From positions 1 through 64,000 of the forward strand of contig JBOZRQ010000011.1 of the NCBI GenBank assembly GCA_050789255.1: a stretch of 64,000 nucleotides of DNA. Reading direction: 5' to 3'. The position numbers and the translations under genes were made by a program. Under the pieces are notes generated by a model. The model did not search any database and had not been told where the DNA came from. It was given only the letters and a program-made list of their open reading frames with translations. This document shows, piece by piece, positions 60,883-64,000 of this stretch. The DNA comes from JBOZRQ01 sp050789255 (lineage in GTDB: Bacteria > Bacillota > Sulfobacillia > Symbiobacteriales > Symbiobacteriaceae). Each line of letters opens with the position of its first letter. Position 1 is the first letter of the stretch.

Positions 60883-62037
60883 CTACCACGCCGTGCGCCG
60901 CACCGGGACAAGCCCGGCGTCGGTGATCAGGCGCTCCATCTCCTCGGCGGTCATGGCGCCGACCCTGCCGGCGGCCAGTTCCACCTTGGTGAACTCCAGG
61001 TGGGTCCCGCCCAGGTCATCGGCGCCGCCGTCCAGGGCGACCTGGGCGACCTTGGCACCCTGGGCCACAAAGCTGGACTGCACATGCGGCACGCCCGGCA
61101 CCAGCAGGCGGCTCAGCGCCACCATGCGTAGGTACTCGTGGCCGGTGACCGGGGGCTGGGCCTTGGCGGCAGCGGGATCGACCTTCACGGCCTCCCCCTC
61201 CACATGGACCACGTGCTCACCCTCTGCCAGGGCGACAGGCGCCGGCGGCGTGAGGCTGAAGACGGCCAGGGACTTGATCACGCCCTTGCCCGCCTTGGCA
61301 GTCCGCTCGGCCACTGACCGCACCCGGTACAGGTGCCCCACCCGCTCCCGGACTGTCTCGCCCAGGCCAATCACGAAGGGAACCACCACAGGGATGCCGG
61401 CGTCAGCGCAGCGGTGGACCACCTCGAACCACTCGGTCCAGGGGCCCCGGACCAGCGCCCGGTGCTCCTTGTCGCGGGGCGCCATGGTCTCGGCGCCGCC
61501 CGCGAAGAGGGCGCCCATACCGGCCTCCTGGAGTTCGGCGATCACCTCGGCCGTGCGCTTCTGGAAGACCACGTTGAAGACCATGATCTCGGTCGGTGAG
61601 TAGGCGAAGATCTGCAGGTCGGGGAAGCGGCTCTTGACCGCCCGCACCAGGCCCGTGTAGTACTCCCAGGGCAGATCGATCCGGTGGCCGCCCTGGATGG
61701 TGATCTGGGTGGCGCCCGCCGCCACGGCTTCAGCCGCCTCGGCCACCACCTCGTCCGCCGACTTGGTGAAGGCGGCAGGGTGGTCTGCCACCACCGTGCC
61801 CGTACAGAAGGGGCAGTTGGGCTGGCAGACGTTCGAGTAGACGATGGTTTTGCTGACCGCGTAGCCCACCTTACCCTCCGGGTTCAGGCGGCGCACCAGT
61901 TCCCGGGCAGCCATGCCCATGGGAACCAGTTCCGCCTCGGCGCACAGGTGATTGGCCTCATCGGGGAAAAGTCTCTCCCCGGCGAGCAGCCGGGCCAGCA
62001 GAGCGTCCGTATCCATGAAATTCAGGTTGAGGTTCAT
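60883..62037 (-). CDS. MqnC-like radical SAM protein
   Basis: Radical SAM enzyme of 384 residues. The cluster motif is VCQPNCPFC (CxxxCxxC). Overall it resembles cyclic dehypoxanthinyl futalosine synthase (MqnC): YYTGLVRAVKSRFPDLQIFAYSPTEI and GGADDLGGTHLE. Two family blocks have changed: AEI...becomes GGAETMAP, and the usual LQDETGGF-FIP stretch is absent. It overlaps MqnE by four bases (ATGA), so the two act together. Either a divergent MqnC or another futalosine-type radical SAM enzyme. Confidence 0.7.
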   Translation of the reverse strand: MNLNLNFMDTDALLARLLAGERLFPDEANHLCAEAELVPMGMAARELVRRLNPEGKVGYAVSKTIVYSNVCQPNCPFCTGTVVADHPAAFTKSADEVVAEAAEAVAAGATQITIQGGHRIDLPWEYYTGLVRAVKSRFPDLQIFAYSPTEIMVFNVVFQKRTAEVIAELQEAGMGALFAGGAETMAPRDKEHRALVRGPWTEWFEVVHRCADAGIPVVVPFVIGLGETVRERVGHLYRVRSVAERTAKAGKGVIKSLAVFSLTPPAPVALAEGEHVVHVEGEAVKVDPAAAKAQPPVTGHEYLRMVALSRLLVPGVPHVQSSFVAQGAKVAQVALDGGADDLGGTHLEFTKVELAAGRVGAMTAEEMERLITDAGLVPVRRTAW

Positions 62038-63173
62038 GCCAGGGCCTCCATCGCCGGTACCGAATCGTGGACCTTGAGGATGTTGTAGACCGAGTCCCGC
62101 TCCACCGGGACGCGCCCCGCCTGCCGGATCAGCCGCAGCAGGTCGTTCTGCTCCTGGAGCATCGGAGTGGTAGCGCCGGCAAAGTGGTAGATCTTCTCCT
62201 CGCGCACCGTGCCATCGATATCGTTCGCACCGAAGTTCAGGCTGATCTGCGCGATGCGGGGCGAGATCATCACCCAGTACGACTTGATCGCCTTGACGTT
62301 GTCGAGCAGCAGGCGGGCCACCGCGATGATCTTCAGGTCGTAGGCCCCGGTGGGGCCAGGCAGGTCGGCCATCGCCGTGTTGGTCGGGTGGAAGGCCAGC
62401 GGAATGAAGGCGGTCTCGCCACCGGTCTCATCCTGCAGCTCACGGATCTTCAGCATGTGGTCGACCACATGGTACGGCTTTTCAATATGTCCATACAGCA
62501 TCGTGCAGGTCGTGCGAATGCCGAGGTTGTGGGCGGTGCGGTGAATCTCCAGGTAGCGGCTGCCGGGCATTTTGCCCTTGCACAGCACGTTGTGCACTTC
62601 GGGGTGGAACATCTCGGCGCCGCCGCCGGTCATGGAGCCGTGGCCGGCCTCCTTCAGGCGACCGAGCACCTCCTCGGCGGACATGCGGAACTTCCGCGTG
62701 AAGAAGTCGATCTCCACGGCCGTAAAGCACTTCATGTGGGCGCCCGGCACGGCCGCCTTGATCGCCGAGATGAAATCGAGGTAATAGGAGAACGGCATAT
62801 CCGGGTGCAGGCCGCCCACCATATGAAATTCCTTCACACCAAGTTGTGCATACGCCTTTGCTTTATCAACCATTTGCTCGATATTATACGTATAACCTTC
62901 GGGGTCCACGTTGTTCTGCTTGCCAAAGGCGCAGAACTTGCAGACGTTCCAGAGGGCGCACACGTTGGAGTAGTTAATGTGAGCGTTGTTATTGAAATAG
63001 ACGTAGTCGCCCACCCGGCGGCGCCGGGCCTCGTTGGCGATGTAGCCGAGGGCGTACAGGTCCTTCGACTCCAGGAGCTTGACGCCGTCCTCAGCGCTCA
63101 GGCGCTGATCGAGCATCACCTTCTCGTAGATTGGCTGCAGATCGCGAGGAATCAGGCTTGCTGTAAAACTCAT
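62034..63173 (-). CDS. mqnE: Aminofutalosine synthase
   Basis: Radical SAM enzyme of 379 residues for the futalosine route to menaquinone; it joins the MqnA product to S-adenosylmethionine. Seen: NYSNVCALWNVCKFCAFGK with the cluster cysteines, GGGAEMF, TMLYGHIEKPYHVVDHML, LQDETGGETAFIPL and GANDIDGTV. The cluster spacing (CALWNVCKFC) is longer than CxxxCxxC, so two of the Cys pairs are possible. ATG 63173 follows AGGAGG. No mqnA, B or D is present in the window. Confidence 0.88.
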   Translation of the reverse strand: MSFTASLIPRDLQPIYEKVMLDQRLSAEDGVKLLESKDLYALGYIANEARRRRVGDYVYFNNNAHINYSNVCALWNVCKFCAFGKQNNVDPEGYTYNIEQMVDKAKAYAQLGVKEFHMVGGLHPDMPFSYYLDFISAIKAAVPGAHMKCFTAVEIDFFTRKFRMSAEEVLGRLKEAGHGSMTGGGAEMFHPEVHNVLCKGKMPGSRYLEIHRTAHNLGIRTTCTMLYGHIEKPYHVVDHMLKIRELQDETGGETAFIPLAFHPTNTAMADLPGPTGAYDLKIIAVARLLLDNVKAIKSYWVMISPRIAQISLNFGANDIDGTVREEKIYHFAGATTPMLQEQNDLLRLIRQAGRVPVERDSVYNILKVHDSVPAMEALA

Positions 63174-63273
63174 ATGGCGGTGTCCTCCTGGGCAGGAAAT
63201 TCGACCCCCGGGGTACATCCCGCTCATTGTACGCTGGCAATGGTTAAGAAACAAGACCACCGGGGGGATGGAT

Positions 63274-64000
63274 GTGTCACTATGGCAGGTGTATACGCTC
63301 CTGGGCATGGCGATAGCCGTGCTGATCGGGCTGCCGTTCATCTCGGGGCGCCTCCGTGAGATCCAATTGAGCCAGGCTGGGCTCGGCCACCTGCAGGAGT
63401 GGTCCGATGGGGACATGCTCCGCCATGTCGCACGCATCCTCGGTGCGATGGGTTACCGGGTGCAGCAGGCAGGCCCGGATTATCCCGATATCGACCTGAT
63501 CCTGACGGACGGTCTCGGGCAGAAGCGGGCCGTCCTGATCCGCCACTGGCGCAGGATCGTCGACGATGCGGACGTGACGGCCTACGCAGCGGCCGCTGCT
63601 GAGCTGGGGAAGGCTCCGGCGATGATGGTGACGATCGAGCGGTACACCCAAAAGGCACGGGAGGTCGCTCGGGCCTCGGAGATCATCCTCTGGTCGCTCC
63701 CCGATCTGGCCCGTGCGATCGGAGAGATCCGGCGCACGTCGGTGGCATTCCCGGACCTGCCGGCCACCCCGACGGTAGTCAACCCGCCCTTTACCATGGA
63801 GGTTCTGCCCGATTCCGAGCAGCAGCGGTACCGCCGCCAGACGTTGCTCGAGGAACTGGGCCGGCCAGCCGAGGACCAGGCGGCGGCGGCGAAGCTGCCG
63901 ATGCGCCCCCGGCGGCGCCCGGTGCGCCTGCGCAAGGGCGAAAAGTGGGGCGGCGGCGATACCCCTTTCTGTCCCCGTTGCGGCAAGAAGATGGTGGTGC
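63274..64000 (+). CDS. Mrr-like membrane protein with zinc ribbon, partial
   Basis: Start GTG 63274 (or ATG 63268) after GGGGGG; continues beyond the right edge, 242 codons visible. One N-terminal membrane helix (LLGMAIAVLIGLPFISG), then a restriction-endonuclease-like (Mrr_cat type) domain of about 110 residues: HVARILGAMGYRVQ, DYPDIDLILTD, then AVLIRHW. In active members the last block reads QCK; here it is IRH. A basic linker (MRPRRRPVRLRKGEK) leads to CPRCGKKM, the start of a topoisomerase-type zinc ribbon. Divergent from mqnE. Confidence 0.7.
   Translation, partial: MSLWQVYTLLGMAIAVLIGLPFISGRLREIQLSQAGLGHLQEWSDGDMLRHVARILGAMGYRVQQAGPDYPDIDLILTDGLGQKRAVLIRHWRRIVDDADVTAYAAAAAELGKAPAMMVTIERYTQKAREVARASEIILWSLPDLARAIGEIRRTSVAFPDLPATPTVVNPPFTMEVLPDSEQQRYRRQTLLEELGRPAEDQAAAAKLPMRPRRRPVRLRKGEKWGGGDTPFCPRCGKKMVV

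Noticed and set aside
62067..63359. 430-codon open frame antisense to mqnE
   Set aside because: No motifs; the minus strand has a complete radical SAM protein.

Overview
The window is a gene-dense stretch of bacterial chromosome with GC-rich coding sequence. It has strong GGAGG-type ribosome-binding sites, frequent GTG and TTG starts, Firmicute-style hairpin/T-run terminators, a Bacillus-type 7-1-7 Fur box, a HemAT-like globin chemoreceptor and a futalosine (menaquinone) enzyme pair. This combination fits a high-GC, probably thermophilic Firmicute of the Symbiobacterium kind. The genus is an inference from gene content and style; nothing here proves it. I see no rRNA, tRNA, CRISPR array, phage module or insertion sequence, and no gene-free gap exceeds 300 bp.

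Layout. 0.2-4.4 kb: a diguanylate cyclase, a Tat-exported phosphoesterase, a DUF2332 protein and an unknown. 4.5-8.5 kb: a terminator-bounded cassette with a one-domain LuxR-type regulator, two unfamiliar beta-rich proteins, a secreted metzincin and a secreted unknown. It ends in a long hairpin repeat whose second copy is cut by the left edge of the window. 8.5-15.2 kb: LysR/purA, a ligand-less Rieske-like protein, a polytopic His-rich membrane protein, and a Fur-controlled feoAB operon with two small extra genes. 15.4-22.9 kb: a NirK-like copper lipoprotein, a YtkA-like lipoprotein, a NarX/NarL-type two-component pair, an APH-fold kinase and a Cache chemoreceptor.

22.9-40.4 kb is rich in signalling: an MHYT-PAS-GGDEF-EAL protein; a two-receiver sigma-54 activator divergent from a phosphotransferase-like protein, a lone receiver and a PAS kinase; two more chemoreceptors (4HB and protoglobin); an ECF sigma/anti-sigma pair; and an ABC-2 permease pair without its ATPase. 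MFS and phosphatase genes lie between. 40.5-46 kb: a MarR gene with a probably leaderless promoter, a molybdopterin oxidoreductase, an MBL hydrolase, proline dehydrogenase, and an ArsR-led operon with a triple SRPBCC protein.

46-64 kb is mostly housekeeping: an M2/M3-like peptidase, Fpg, PadR with its membrane partner, DedA, Nudix, endonuclease IV, CysK, a GreA-like gene that appears to start at ATT, QueG, an A-type Fe-S carrier, NadA, two subtilases, MqnC-like/MqnE, and a partial Mrr-like membrane protein at the right edge. The strongest leads for something undescribed are the 4.5-8.3 kb cassette, the hairpin repeat, the candidate phosphorelay at 25.5-30.2 kb and the ATT-start gene.
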